A DNA stretch of 64,000 nt, taken from positions 54,534,402-54,598,401 of the forward strand of contig JAVIAB010000059.1 in the NCBI GenBank assembly GCA_032433765.1. The letters are read 5' to 3'. Positions 21,665-33,146 of the stretch are shown here, piece by piece. The position numbers were made by a program, and so were the translations under genes. Positions within the stretch are counted from its first letter, which is position 1, and every line of letters begins with the position of its first letter. The notes under the pieces were generated by a model that was given only the letters and a program-made list of their open reading frames with translations, was not told the origin of the DNA and searched no databases. The stretch comes from Megaustenia siamemsis. Its lineage: Eukaryota; Mollusca; Gastropoda; Stylommatophora; Ariophantidae.

Positions 21665-23010
21665 GGGGGAGCATAAGCACTTGTGACCTGCAGCCACAAT
21701 AGCAGGGTCGGCGCACCATCAACTGACCAAGACCTAGCAGTTCTACCTCCTCATGGTCTCTGGTAACAGTCTGCGTCAAATCAGGCTGGCTAACAGAAGC
21801 TAGGATCGCCATGTTCCCTGTAGTGGTGACTGTTCCTGATATAGAAGACCCAGTATTGCAGTACCTCTGGGCTGGACTAGTAGTTTCCCAGCATAGCTTA
21901 GGATAGATGAACTCCAACTTCTCCAGTCTTCATCATCATCATCATCATTGAGTGTCATCTCCGCATTGAAGGTTGGCCACCATGGAGTGCCATTCCACTC
22001 TGTCTCTTGCTTTGATGGTACAGATTGTCATAGGTTGACTTGTCCATCTTTTGATGTTACATGTTAGTCTTGGTCTGCCTCTGCCTTTTTTACCTTGTAT
22101 TTTCCCTTCGAATATTAATTTATTAGGCTGTTGTGTCTTTTAACATACCCCAAAATTTCATTTGTCTTGTTCTAATTGTGTTTAGTAGTTCTCTTTAAAT
22201 TTTAAGTTGTTTTAAATCTTCATTGTTTGTTTTCTTTTCTTTCCATCCAATTCTACCTATTCTTCTATAAATCCACATTTCAAAGGCTTCAATTTTTGTT
22301 CTGTTTTCTTGTCTAATGTCCACGTTTCTGCACCATATAGGAATATTGAGAAGATGTAACATTTTGCTATTCTTAGTTTTAGCCCTGATGTTATTTGTTT
22401 TGATGTTAGTATATCATGGTTAGTATATCATGGTTAGTTTTTCATGGCATTAAAATTGCCTTTTTGCCATACCTATTCTTTTGTTTATTTCAGTTGTACA
22501 TTTTCCATCATTGGTTATAGTATGTCCCAGGTAGTTGTAGCTCTGAATTGTCTCCAAATGTATTCCTTCAACTTTTATTTGTAGGTCTTGAGAATTTTCT
22601 TTGTTTATGATCATAATTTAAGTCTTTTTGATATTCATATCTAGTCCATATTTTTTGCTTGTCATGTTTATTACATTAAGTAATTGTTGTAGATCTTTAG
22701 GATTTTCTACTAGTAGAACAGTATCATCAGCATATCTTAAGTTATTGATTATCTTTCCATTAATATTTAGGCCTGGCATCTCTTTGATGTTTTTAAAGAT
22801 TTGCTCAGTGTATAGATTGAATAAGCTTGGCGATAGGATGCATCCTTGTCTTACTCCTCTTTTTATATCAAAGGATGTAGAGTTCTCCTTGTTATATTTT
22901 ATTATTGCTGTTTGCTCCCAGTACAAATTACATATTAGTCGTGTAACTTCACCAGGAGTCAAAGGGCCCACTGCCCGCATTACTTGTGGTATTATGTCAA
23001 CTCAACAATC
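21665..23010 (-). mobile_element. Composite insert in the MITE: unknown repeat F plus LINE-D RT fragment
   Basis: AATGCAACAG lies on both sides (21655-21664, 23011-23020). At 21940-22985 the minus strand encodes RT. It reads RLICNLYWEQTAIIKYNKEN, FDIKRGVRQGCILSPSLFNL and NLRYADDTVLLVENPKDLQQ (YADD catalytic box), ending in an ATG-repeat tail at about 21935. The part at 21690-21925 is similar to 30190-30395 and is not obviously LINE. Confidence 0.75.
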
Positions 23011-23220
23011 AATGCAACAGAAGAGATTTCAGAGACAAAATTTTTCATGGTTTTAAGAATCAATCTACATATTTATCTAACATACAACATATTATATATG
23101 AATTTTTAGATAATTGAACAAGGAATTAGATTTTACCAACACCAAGATGATACAAGACATGTAAAAAGAATATGGTTTGACGATGGTTCACACTAATCAA
23201 ATTGAGAGTGGTGCACTATG

Positions 23221-23563
23221 CAGCTAAACATTATGGTTATGGAAGGCCCCGGTATCACTGCAAACAAATTAAAATCCATAATTGTTCAGCCGCCTGTGCC
23301 AGTGGAATCATCTGAATTACTATTTCATCTTCCAAACAAAGAAAGATAGCTGTAGTCCCCATCATAGCAGTCTCAGCACACGCCAAAAGACATAAGGTGT
23401 AACCGCACAGAAAGTGAACACAGTCATCTGTTCTCCACCATACAATATCATCAATCATCGTAAACAATCGGAATATCGAAACACGATCAAAACAGATGAA
23501 ACGCACAGCTCACAGTATGCACAGAGCACTTAACTCAGGAGCTCCTGCAACAAGCCGGACTTA
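23221..23563 (+). repeat. Interspersed repeat D inside the MITE
   Basis: It runs from TTATGGAAGGCCCCGGTATC to CCTGCAACAAGCCGGACTT. MITE sequence resumes on both sides (ACTATGCA before, AAAACGTGTGCGACTGAAAT after). Confidence 0.78.
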
Positions 23564-23627
23564 AAAACGTGTGCGACTGAAATCGGCATGACGAACAGTG
23601 AGTCAAAATGTACGGAAAGAGTTAAGT

Positions 23628-24366
23628 TATACAAGCAAATATAAATATAAAAAAATATATAAAAATAGAACACTATGTGCAAGTGCATACTCAGTAACTC
23701 AAACCACAGTACAACATACTCTTTCACTGGCTAATAATCAGCATATCTATGTTCTTATTTCAGCAGATACAGGCTCATATTGGTTTTATCATCAATTTAT
23801 TAACACACTTTAGAATAAAGGTAAAGGTGAGTCTCATAGCAATCGCTGTTGAGTAATGGCATGTTAGTAACTTCATTGCACTAAACCTCACCGTCATAAG
23901 GTAATCAGCTTCATTGCCTTTCCATCACAGAGAATATTGCTGGCACCAATTTAAAGTGTCTGGGTGGACCTTGAGAGCCTTTTATGTCAGCAAAACAATA
24001 TTGCCCCAACTGACCTTTGAACCCCTCAGTTTTAGGTTAGCAAGTGACAGTAATCACAAGATGAGCAAAATGACGGAGTTTTGTTCATGACTTTGCTGCC
24101 CTGGTGTGACTCACATTTTCATGTTGGTCAGGAGGGATGTTGTCTAGATTCAAGACTGAGATCAAGGGTGGACTTGTAGACTGGTTTATCATTTCACAGA
24201 TTCACATTGCAGGGGAGATTTCAGCATTTAACGGACTGTTGTTCGATGTCTGATGTGGATAATACTATGAATAACTGTGTTTCATATGTTCAGAATTGGA
24301 GACAAAAATGATGTCTTAACATCATCAAGTGCTATACATTTAAAAATAAAAGGACAATCAATATTT
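23628..24366. other. Unassigned intronic sequence
   Basis: No exon, RNA or family member was recognised. Confidence 0.4.
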
Positions 24367-24369
24367 TCA

Positions 24370-24800
24370 GGAGGGTGTGAACTTCCGGTTAATATGGCAG
24401 ATAGGCAGCAGGAACCATTATGTTGCACAACCAGGCTGTGTGCTTGTTGCAGTTTCCTCATATTCCAAGTCCGGCTTGCTGCAGGAGCTACTGAGTTAAG
24501 TGCTCTTTGCCCACCATGAACTGTACATTTCATCTATTTTGATCGTGTTTCGATATTCTGATTGCTTACGATGAATGATGATATCATATGACGGGGAACA
24601 GATGGTTGTGTTCACTTTCTGTGTGGTTTCATCGTATGTCTTTTGGCGTGTGCTGAGACTGTTATGATGGGGACTGCAGCTACCTTTCTTTGTTCAAAAG
24701 ATAAGATATTAATTCGGATGATTCCACTGGCACGGGTGGTTGAGCAATTATGGATTTTCATTCATTTGCTGTGATACCAGGGCCTTCCATAACCATAACT
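24370..24800 (-). repeat. Interspersed repeat D, full length, minus orientation
   Basis: It is the reverse complement of the copy at 876-1320: GTGATACCAGGGCCTTCCAT at the right end and GAACTTCCGGTTAATATGGC at the left end. Confidence 0.82.
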
Positions 24801-24815
24801 AACCACAATGCCACC

Positions 24816-24970
24816 TATCTATCTATCTATTGACCTTTCGAGCCGTAACCGGCCCATAGGGCGTAGACCAAGATACACCTTCTCCTATATGAATTTTTTG
24901 TTCTAGCAGTTTTCTTTTAAAGATATTTTATCAAATCTCGCCATCTGTCTCTGTTCTGTGTGCCTCTGTT
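24816..24970 (-). mobile_element. LINE-A 3'-end insertion, 155 bp, with 10-bp target duplication
   Basis: Only the 3' end of LINE-A with its TAGA tail was inserted. CAATGCCACC flanks it at 24806-24815 and 24971-24980, showing target-primed insertion with strong 5' truncation. Confidence 0.9.
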
Positions 24971-25019
24971 CAATGCCACCAGATACTCAAAATTAATTCT
25001 GCACCACTCGTTCATTTTC

Positions 25020-25260
25020 CTTCTGGCCACGATACAGGGAAGACATTTTTATTTCTGTTTCTCATACTAGCTCAAAATTATTTTGTTGTGGATGCTTAAT
25101 TATTAGTTAACTATGTAGGACTAGTTTTATTTACTTGCATATCTGTGTGTGTGTTGTTTGTTTGTTCCTGCTGAAGGTCTTTTGAGTTGAAATGTTGTTC
25201 AAGTTTGTGTTGTCCATCAGTTACGTAAAGCTTTAACCATACCACTTTTGTCTATTTTCT
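25020..25260 (+). ncRNA. Hammerhead-like motif repeat G, copy 2
   Basis: CTGCTGAAGGTCTTTTGAGT and then TGAAATG at about 25171 parallels CUGANGA-stem-GAAAC with decay. The flanking sequence GTAAAGCTTTAACCATACCA is the reverse complement of the 52.8-kb copy's flank. Confidence 0.35.
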
Positions 25261-25474
25261 TAATTTCACCTTCACATTCAGTTTTACTGCAGCTTCGCAT
25301 TTTTATGTATTTATTTGCATTTTTTAGTTTTGACCCTCTACTCCAAATTCACTCTAACCTATGATCACTCTATCTTCAAACTAGCACTTCACTTACCGCT
25401 ACACTAATGACACTCACACAAAACAAAGAGCAATAAAATAAAAACACTTAACATTGGTAGTGTAACCGCTTTAC

Positions 25475-25610
25475 CTTCTTGAAGGTATTCCCTGTTGACC
25501 TGTTCCAACCTGTATACCCCTTGAAGCACCCTGGACCCCTGAAGTTTGACTGGCATGGTTTGATTGAACATGGTAAGGGAGGTATGGTCCTTGTGGCACT
25601 GGTGTCTGAA
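25475..25610 (-). CDS. Coiled-coil gene, exon 13, low complexity (45 codons)
   Basis: The acceptor is ttttttAG and the donor AGAAG|GTAAAG is strong. It enters with two bases and leaves with two. It encodes VQTPVPQGPYLPYHVQSNHA and then Gly/Gln-rich sequence ending GIPSR. The phase matches both neighbours. Confidence 0.72.
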
Positions 25611-26059
25611 CTAAAAAATATAAAGACAAACAAAGATAAAGAATATTGAAAGGACACATCAAAGTAATAACATTTGAAGTAATTGCTGATTAAGAAAATA
25701 ATACACTCTCTTTTGACATACATTTTAATATAAATGTACCTATTGTGAATGAAATTATGACAATTTATAAAGATTAATGGAGTAAATATGTCATTTTTAC
25801 ATAGCTCATGATGCATCATATACATTACTCAATGCGTAACAAGTTAATACATATTTCACTCTAAACTAAAATAATGCATAATACATCAAATACATCACTA
25901 CATATGATAAAACACATGATGTATCAAGCACATCACTCTATGCAATATAATATATGATACATATCAACACAACATATCACCCATTAAAATGCATTATTCA
26001 CACACACACTAACACTACTTTAGCCCTTCCTAGGTACTACACACAGACCACACCTGTAC

Positions 26060-26266
26060 CTGAAGAAACAGGTGGACCCCGTGAGTAAACTGGAGCAGCA
26101 GGGGCATTAACCACTTGTACATCAGGTGGAGAAGTTTGATGCTGACTGAAACTCTCTTTATGGTGAAACGGCTCGAAAGCTGAAGGAAGATTTGCATGAG
26201 GTGCACCACCCTGACCACTGTGGTAGCTAGATCTGTTTTGATTGGTTGTGACATTGCTGTCAAAGG
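26060..26266 (-). CDS. Coiled-coil gene, exon 12, low complexity (69 codons)
   Basis: Acceptor cttcAG, donor TCAG|GTACAG. An alternative donor, ACAG|GTGTGG at 26054, adds two codons in the same phase. It encodes AFDSNVTTNQNRSSYHSGQG, then His/Ser/Gln/Pro-rich sequence, ending with a Pro/Ala/Gly stretch. No domain is recognised. Confidence 0.7.
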
Positions 26267-26456
26267 CTGAAGATGATTAAAAACTATAACTCGACAAATA
26301 CTCTTTAAGTTTTAAACTGTAGTAAATTATAAAAAATGTAACAACAACATAATAAAATGTCACAAAATAAATTAGTTGTGAGTTTGGAAAGTTTCACAAT
26401 TAGGAACAGGAACATATAGCAACTTCCAATATATTCTTCAGCATACACTGAATCCA

Positions 26457-26712
26457 GGAGCTGTGATAGCTCAGAGGCTAGTGAACTGGACTACAAAGTA
26501 CAAGAGGCAGGGTTTGATCCCAATCGATGGCTTCCAGTTCAACCAGCCTTTAATGGGTACCGGATTTTTTTCTGGGAAAGTAAAGCAGCACTGGCGTAAT
26601 ACCAACCACATTACCCCAAAAATCATGTGCTGAGGGTCTGTAAAATTTTATGGTCACTAAAACCATATTCCCTATACACCACTTGGCGTGATGGGGGCAC
26701 TTTACTTTTTTA
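26457..26712 (+). mobile_element. SINE-A, full length
   Basis: The head is GGAGCTGTGATAGCTCAGAG and the B box GGTTTGATCCC. The complete body and tail GGGGCACTTTACTTTTTTAT follow. It lies 190 bases from exon 12's acceptor. Confidence 0.9.
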
Positions 26713-26786
26713 TTTTTATACACTGAATTCATTGTCTCTAGAGGCTGGATGGATTCCACCACAAAGAAGCAGTAAAAAAAAAAGTA

Positions 26787-26966
26787 AAGAGCCCTGTCAC
26801 GCCAAGTGGTGTATAGGGAATATGGTGTTAGTGACCATAGTTTTTATAGACCTTGGTACATGATTTTTAGTTTAATGTGGTCAGTATTACACTTGTGCTG
26901 TTTTACTTTTTCCAGAAAAATTCCAGTACCCATTTAAGACTGGGTGAATCCGGAAACTGTCAAGAA
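26787..26966 (-). mobile_element. SINE-A, head missing
   Basis: The body runs from AGAGCCCTGTCACGCCAAGT to GGGTGAATCCGGAAACTGTC. It faces the preceding SINE-A, so the pair forms an inverted repeat. Confidence 0.85.
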
Positions 26967-28640
26967 CCTGACCACATTGAAGTAGTAATTTAACATTAAT
27001 CTGGCCCATGTTATAGACACTGAGTTAGTGTTGTGATGTTTGGAGTCTTCTTATTGGTATTTAAATATAAACAGTGATAACAGATGATACATTTAGTGTC
27101 ATGAATTTGAGTCTTCTGTTTTAGGTAGGAGAAGTGAAAGAGGCTGCACATTTAGTGCCACAAATTAAAAAATTCTTCTATTTAAGATGAAAGCAGTGAT
27201 AGGGTACCAGTGACAGTGCAGCATTCATTCATTATCCACACAGTGTAGAGAATATGTAAGTCCAAACAATTCTTGTCATGTAGACAATTTTCAGTTGACC
27301 ACATGCTCAATACGTGATTAATTCACAATACAGAAATTGCAACTTCAAATATTTTGAACATCACTTGTTTTTGACACTCCATATGATGACACAAAACATC
27401 ATCTAGATCTCATACAAAATTTTACTCACACAGTTCTTGACTTAAACTTCACAAGTCATCTGGATACATATCTTGGTTGCATATAAAAATCAGTATTATA
27501 CATATTTACTATGGCACTCTAAACATATATCAAACTATATCGTTAGTAGAAATTCTGTACTCATGTCTTGGCTATTGCTGTTGCTACAAGACACTCTCCC
27601 AGGTTCTGTAATTACATCCATACAATTTGTTGTACTTAACATAAAATCACACACACACAATAATATGGTTTCTGTATCAGTCAACATATTCCTAACCTTG
27701 AATTCCTTAAAAAGCACTGATCTCTTTTGAGACCTGAAATATTTATTTGTATCTAAACTTCTTTCCTTGAAATAAATCTGAATAATCCTTCACTAAAACA
27801 TAACTGAATGTTTCTCTGAGTCTCGAATCCCGAGTAAAGTCCTCAATGTCTTTCTGAATGTAATGTTACTCTATCTCCTCCATATCTAATCTTACTGTCC
27901 TGACCGTCCTCTCTCAACTCACTTTAATTTGACTGTTCGCTAGAACTAACTACCACTTCCTTATAGTTCAGAGTAATCTTGGCTCTTGCCATCTTTGTTT
28001 CTGTGTTTCCACCACCTTCCTTTAATCGCATTCAAACACTTAACTTCAAGGGCAAGTCCAAACCAAATTTGGGTGAGTTTCTTATGAATTATATAACTTA
28101 TATCTAATCTCACCGTTTAGAGATTATCTTATCTGTTTACTTGTCTTTTTTTTCTGGTGTTATCAGCAACTTGTACAAATATAAAATGTTTAGTTTCTTA
28201 AAGTCGCACCAAAAAGTGTTTGTGGGTGTGGGAAACATTTATGCTTATCAAATAATGTGTGATAAGAGTGTTAATTACAGCGTAACCAACATTGATGATG
28301 TAAGACTACATACAATAGCGTGCAAGATCTTTAGTGTCATGAACTTGAGTTTTCTATTGCAGATAGAAACAATGAAAATGGACTGCATATTTAGATGGAT
28401 TGCTGGAAAAGTTTTAGTAAAATAGTTTCATTATAAAACTCCACTTGCACTATAACAGAGTGCCCAATCTGATTGGCCATTTGAGAAGTCAACAGTGATA
28501 CTTGAAGCCAATCATAATTTTATAACTTGTTACTCAATTGTTCTTTTTTTGTGCCCTCTTTGATTATTATATGATATCATATGTACATTTGAACAGTTTG
28601 TAAATACATGATTACATACAGCCAATGGTTATTTGCACAC
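26967..28640. other. Intronic sequence without recognised genes
   Basis: A diverged block (TTTAGTGTCATGAATTTGAG near 27092, TTTAGTGTCATGAACTTGAG near 28332) occurs twice. No exon was found. Confidence 0.4.
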
Positions 28641-28682
28641 ACCTCTATCACGAGTTCTGTTTTCTTTTGGTTGGTGCTCCAC

Positions 28683-28794
28683 CTCGTGATTTCCAAGTGG
28701 CTGATTTCCCTGGAGACGGTGCTTTAGACTCTCTACGTTCTGTGCCCAGATGTTCCACAATTTGTTCTTGAGGCCTTCCTATAAAGCCTGAACT
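28683..28794 (-). CDS. Probable exon 11, basic/Pro-rich (37 codons plus 1 base)
   Basis: The acceptor is cacatAG. The frame that continues phase 0 from exon 10 is the only open one, reading SSGFIGRPQEQIVEHLGTER and then a Lys/Pro/Ser-rich tail. The donor G|GTGGAG at 28683 preserves frame into exon 12. A later site, C|GTGATA at 28652, would extend it by 31 bases but break the frame. It is less certain than its neighbours because the donor is weak and the exon is short. Confidence 0.5.
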
Positions 28795-29355
28795 CTATGT
28801 GGACATGATTATAGTAATTTTATGTTGAATTTTATATTAGAATTAAATTATAGTTGACAAAATTGGGACTAACACCATATTCTTTATATATCTTAACATC
28901 CTTACGGCCTTAGAGAGTTTGAGGCCTTAAATGACCTGGGTACTTACGATGGAGAATGATTTGTTTTCTATAAACATCTTACACTAGAGTCGATCTTTGG
29001 CAACGGAACCAAAGAAATTCTTTCTCCTCTAAAAAAAGTAACCTAGAAGCACCATCACACATGAAAGGTAGCAGCCTGAATATAGTTTGCCAAAACTAGG
29101 TATGGCTGCAGGCAAGTTACAAAAGCTTATCTCAGTACTGGTTGAAGCTCACTATCCCAGAATACAGATTCTAGGCATGCACTAACGAAGTAGCAAAGTT
29201 GCAGCACTGATAACTAGTTCGAATATTTCTTGAAACTTGATGAAATGCTGAAATATGTATACACTTTGGATACATATCATAAGGCAAGAACTATAAAACA
29301 CTAAATTTGAAGTTTTAAAACAATATATGGTATTTTCATTATAGTTAAAAAAAAA

Positions 29356-29440
29356 AAAAAAAGCTCTGTCACCTCAAGTGGCATATAGGGAATATAGTGT
29401 TAGTGACCATACTTTTTATAGGCCTTCAGCATGTATTTTT
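29356..29440 (-). mobile_element. SINE-A, 3' end only
   Basis: It contains AGCTCTGTCACCTCAAGTGG and the adjacent body TAGTGACCATACTTTTTATA, preceded by a poly-A run. Confidence 0.75.
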
Positions 29441-29691
29441 GGGCTCTTTTTTCTACAATTCTACAATTTGTGCCCACAGACAATAAGAGCATCATTTGTT
29501 TATTAAATATCATTCTCTTTTCCGCTTCACCTTAAACTTTCCTTTCTTGAGTATTTCATTTTCTGCTATTGTTATTTCCATATTTTGTTGCTCTTTTTTC
29601 TAGGTCACCAAATATGTAACTAAAATAATGTATACAACTTTATAATATATACATAGTTTCATAGAACATAACACAAGGCAAGACGCTAAAA

Positions 29692-29990
29692 ACTATCTTC
29701 TTCTATCCTTCCTCCATTGCCGCTGGTGTCGAGGGGAGATACAATCTGTGATTCTTTGCTCTTCTGTTGGCCTCTTCTGGTGTTATCCCTCCTAGTGACT
29801 CTAGTATTCCTTTTATCCATCTTTCTCAGTCTTCCTCTTAATCTGGCATTTTCGTAGCGTTTGTTTATGGCTCTTTGAGTCATTGTTAGTTCTTTTTGTC
29901 TTGTTATGTGGCCGAACCAATTTATCTGTATTTCTTTATGTATTTCTTACTCTGTCCCTTAAGCTGTTTCCTGTCATTCTTCTGACACAT
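29692..29990 (-). mobile_element. LINE-C 3' end fragment
   Basis: The minus strand reads MTQRAINKRYENARLRGRLR and then NTRRGQQKSKESQIVSPLDT, matching the QRA.NKRYENARLRGRPRKRW tail. The GAA-repeat tail is CTTCTTC on plus at about 29696. Confidence 0.82.
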
Positions 29991-30189
29991 TTCATTTCGG
30001 TGGTCAAAATTTTCAGAGTAACACATACTACCTATTGCTTACAAAAAGTACATTACAAGGTTCTAAAGTTAAGATAAAAAAAACAGCACTACAACAAGTA
30101 GTTTCCCAAGAGCCCAAACACCACATACATTGAAAATGAAAAATGTGAGAAGTAAATTGATGAATTTGGAATTCATTCTAGATTTGTCC

Positions 30190-30395
30190 AGCTGCCATCT
30201 TGGTGTGGTGATTCAGTTGACGAGTCTCTGTCACAAACTAGCTACTGGCCAAGGCCTCACTTCAGTTTTCAGCTTGTCTCCTCAGTAACAATTTTTACCA
30301 ACAAACTGACAAATGAGATGAGGATAGCTGTGATTCCTCATGTGGTGGTGTCTGTTGATATAGAAGACTTAGTATTACAGTACCTATAGGATGGA
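30190..30395. repeat. Unknown repeat F, second copy
   Basis: It shares GATATAGAAGACTTAGTATTACAGTACCT and adjacent blocks with 21690-21925 at moderate similarity. Confidence 0.5.
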
Positions 30396-30732
30396 CACAT
30401 CCAATTTCAAGGAGATGCAAATCCATCCAATTTCGCCAGCTTTCATGGAGATGCAAATACATCCAATTTCACCAGCTTTCAAGGAGATGCAAATACATCC
30501 AATTTCACCAGCCATCTAGGAGGTGCAAATACATCCAATTTCACCAGCTTTCAAGGAGATGCAAATACATCCAATTTCGCCAGCTTTCATGGAGATGCAA
30601 AAACATCCAATTTTGCAAGCTTTCTAGGAGATGCAAATACATCCAATTTCACCAGCTTTCAAGGAGATGCAAATACATCCAATTTTACCAGCTTTCAGGA
30701 GATGCAAATACATCCAATTTCACCAGCTTCAT
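30396..30732. repeat. Minisatellite, 36-bp unit, about 9 copies
   Basis: Units contain GGAGATGCAAATACATCCAA and TTTCACCAGCTTTCA. It ends directly at the LINE-C 3' terminus. Confidence 0.92.
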
Positions 30733-31275
30733 CTTCTTCTTCCCTTTCTCATTTGCCTTTCAGCATTGAAGGGAGATATAACTTGCAGTCTTTTGCTCTT
30801 CTGTTGGCCTGTGCCATTGTTGTGTTTCCTTGTGTTTCTAATATTTTATCAATCCATCTTTTTCAAGGTCAACCTTTGAGTCTGGTGTTGTCATAATGTT
30901 TATTACAGGCACATTGTGTTGTGTTTTGGTCTTTTTGTCCTATCACATGGCCAAACCACTTTATCTGTTGTTTCATTATGAATTCAGTAGCAGGGATTAG
31001 TCCTAACTTTTTTCTCAGTTCTTCATTTTTGATTTTATCTCTCAGACTTATCACTTGTCTAAAACATTTCTTCTCTGTAGAGGTTATTTTTCTTATTGTT
31101 CTTGAGTCTAGAGTCCAAGTCTGGCAGTGGTAGCACAGTATTAGGATAAACATTGTGTTATAAAGTGCCTCTAGCTTTATTTCATTGTTGGACAGCAGTG
31201 GTGATAGTTGTCCAATAATTTGACAAGCTCTGTTGCATCTTGAGTCTATTTCTGCTGCTTATGAATTATCATTCG
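30733..31275 (-). mobile_element. LINE-C fragment, RT C-terminal region
   Basis: The minus strand reads MFILILCYHCQTWTLDSRTI, RKITSTEKKCFRQVISLRDK, ELRKKLGLIPATEFIMKQQI and KWFGHVIGQKDQNTTQCACN. This aligns with the better-preserved copy at 59.3-59.9 kb. Confidence 0.85.
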
Positions 31276-31439
31276 TCACTACACTTCCCAGCTGAACCCA
31301 GGAAATAGAAAAAACCATAGCACAACCACAACATTAAGTCTAAGAGTTAATGGCTTATGTTGAACTCATAGCATTAAGATCATCACTACTATTTCACTAC
31401 TATTATGTTTGTAATACTGGCAACCCGTCTAGAAGAAGG

Positions 31440-31840
31440 GAAACTTCGACCACAAAACCCTCCACTACCTTGTGGACTAGATTCTAGTTAGAATCGAAGG
31501 TTATGGGAGTACACCCAGAGTAAAAATCTGGATGGAGGGACCCTAAGGCAGTAGACGGCGTTAACCATCTTTCTGGCATCCCCTGCATCTTCTTTCAATT
31601 CCGAACGTATGGACATTTGTCCCTCCTTTGGAAATCCTTGAAACAAAGTCGAGAGGGGGATAGTGCGACTGGGTAAAGCACTATCTTCATATTCCGTGCA
31701 CAGGCAGAGTAGGCAAAGTGAAATGAGGAAGAAAGCACCAATGTGTAAACTTGGCATGTAGAACGTAAGGGCCTTGTGCCCAGGACTTGCTAAAGCAAAC
31801 ACACTGAAAGAAGGGCAAATTTGCAAAACTTAGAAGAGAA
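31440..31840 (+). mobile_element. LINE 5' end: leader and start of endonuclease
   Basis: KLGM, a stop (Trp codon lost), NVRALCPGLAKANTLKEGQI matches the opening of APE-type endonuclease ORFs (GTWNVRTL). The preceding 300 bases look like the 5' leader. 5' ends are rarely kept in LINE copies. Confidence 0.6.
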
Positions 31841-32039
31841 AAAACTCATGAAAAAAGGATGGAAAACCCTGTGGACAGTGAACCTGACTTGTTCATTCTG
31901 TGACATGTGTGTTTGTCAAACATTGGTAGAATTAGCCATGAGAGAGGCTGTTAGACAAAAAAAAACCTAAAAAAAATACACAATAGCCTCCACTAGACTG
32001 TCTGACAAGACGAAATGGGCCATAAAATGTTTGTAATTG

Positions 32040-32522
32040 TATGGTTATGGTTAGTCAAAGACTCCAGTATCACTGCAAATGAATTAAAATCCATAACTGC
32101 CCGTGCCAGTGGAATCATCCAAATTAAAATTTATCTCATGAAGGATTTAAACAGAAGGGCAGTTGCAGTCCCCATCATAGAAGCTACAGCAAATGCCAAA
32201 AGACATAAGGCAAAGTGGCACCAGAAGTGAACGCAGCTGACCTGTCCGCCATATGATATCATCATTCATCATAAGCAATCAAAATATCAAACATGATTTG
32301 GATGAAAAATACAGCTGATGGTATGCACAGAGCACTAAACTCAGTATCCTGATGGTGTGCACAGAGCACTAAACTCAGTATCCTGATGGTGTGCACAGAG
32401 CACTAAACTCAGTATCTCCTGCAGCAAGCCAGACTTGGAATATGAGGAAACTGCAGGAACGCTTTTCAAACTGAGCCTCAATAGTTCCTGCCGCCTATCC
32501 GCCATATTGACTGGAAGTTCCA
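32040..32522 (+). repeat. Interspersed repeat D with internal 34-bp triplication
   Basis: It runs from GTTAGTCAAAGACTCCAGTA to CGCCATATTGACTGGAAGTT. Inside, TGATGGTGTGCACAGAGCAC repeats three times at 34-base steps (32318-32415). Confidence 0.85.
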
Positions 32523-32605
32523 GATTTAATATATCTAACTTGTACTTAATATAAGTATTTGTTCATTTAAGGTTTAATTTTCATATTTGTCCATTTTATT
32601 CATAC

Positions 32606-32769
32606 CTGAGCAGATCTAGGGACAGATGTCATTGGTGCAGCAGCTCCAGCCAATGAGATTGATCCGGCTGTGGCAGCGCTACTCTGCTCAGCATTTGTGG
32701 TAAACTGACCAATTGGAGTTACCGCTCTATTGCTAGCTTGACTACCCAGAAATCTCTTGGGTGTGGTTG
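32606..32769 (-). CDS. Coiled-coil gene, exon 10, Ser/Ala-rich (about 54 codons)
   Basis: Acceptor attttAG, donor CAG|GTATGA. It enters with two bases and ends in phase 0. It encodes ATTPKRFLGSQASNRAVTPI and then an Ala/Ser/Thr-rich stretch ending TSVPRSAQ. The low-complexity composition matches the neighbouring exons. The intron on its 3' side holds an interspersed repeat, and that on its 5' side holds a tailed SINE with target duplications. Confidence 0.68.
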
Positions 32770-32873
32770 CTAAAATTGAAGATAGAAACATTTTCTGAAA
32801 ATATTTTCTTACCTCAGGAGTAATGCTTAAATAAATTTGAACCCTGCAACAACAATAAATATCTTTTAAATAT

Positions 32874-33146
32874 CTATCTATCTATTGTCCTTTCGAGCCG
32901 AAGACGGCACATAGGGCAGAACCACAATCTCAAAAACAGAAACCTTGCGTGCCAAAATGGCACATATTGCAGAAATCACTGCTCTAAAACCTATGGTGCT
33001 GTTTCCATAACAATACTTTTTACAATGACAGCTTGTCAAGCCATCGATCAACCTCCTTAGTCACCTCTTACGACATGTCTGGAAGGTCACAGTGTCACTA
33101 TTCTTTACCTCCCTCATAATGAGGCCCTGGTAACACACACCTGATA
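32874..33146 (-). mobile_element. SINE-C with LINE-like 3' end and 10-bp target duplication
   Basis: The minus strand begins GGCCTCATTATGAGGGAGGT, contains CATGTCGTAAGAGGTGACTA and ends GGCTCGAAAGGACAATAGAT with a TAGA tail. The last 40 bases resemble the LINE-A 3' end. TTTTAAATAT flanks it at 32864-32873 and 33147-33156. Confidence 0.9.

Larger units (their letters stand above)
21625..23625. mobile_element. MITE E, second copy, carrying two insertions
   Basis: TTAA at 21625-21628 is followed by CTCTTTTCGTACAGAAGC at the left end. GTACGGAAAGAG and TTAA at 23622-23625 form the right end. The interior matches 10140-10434 in three pieces (21629-21664, 23011-23220, 23564-23621), separated by a LINE-containing insert and by a repeat D copy. 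Confidence 0.78.
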
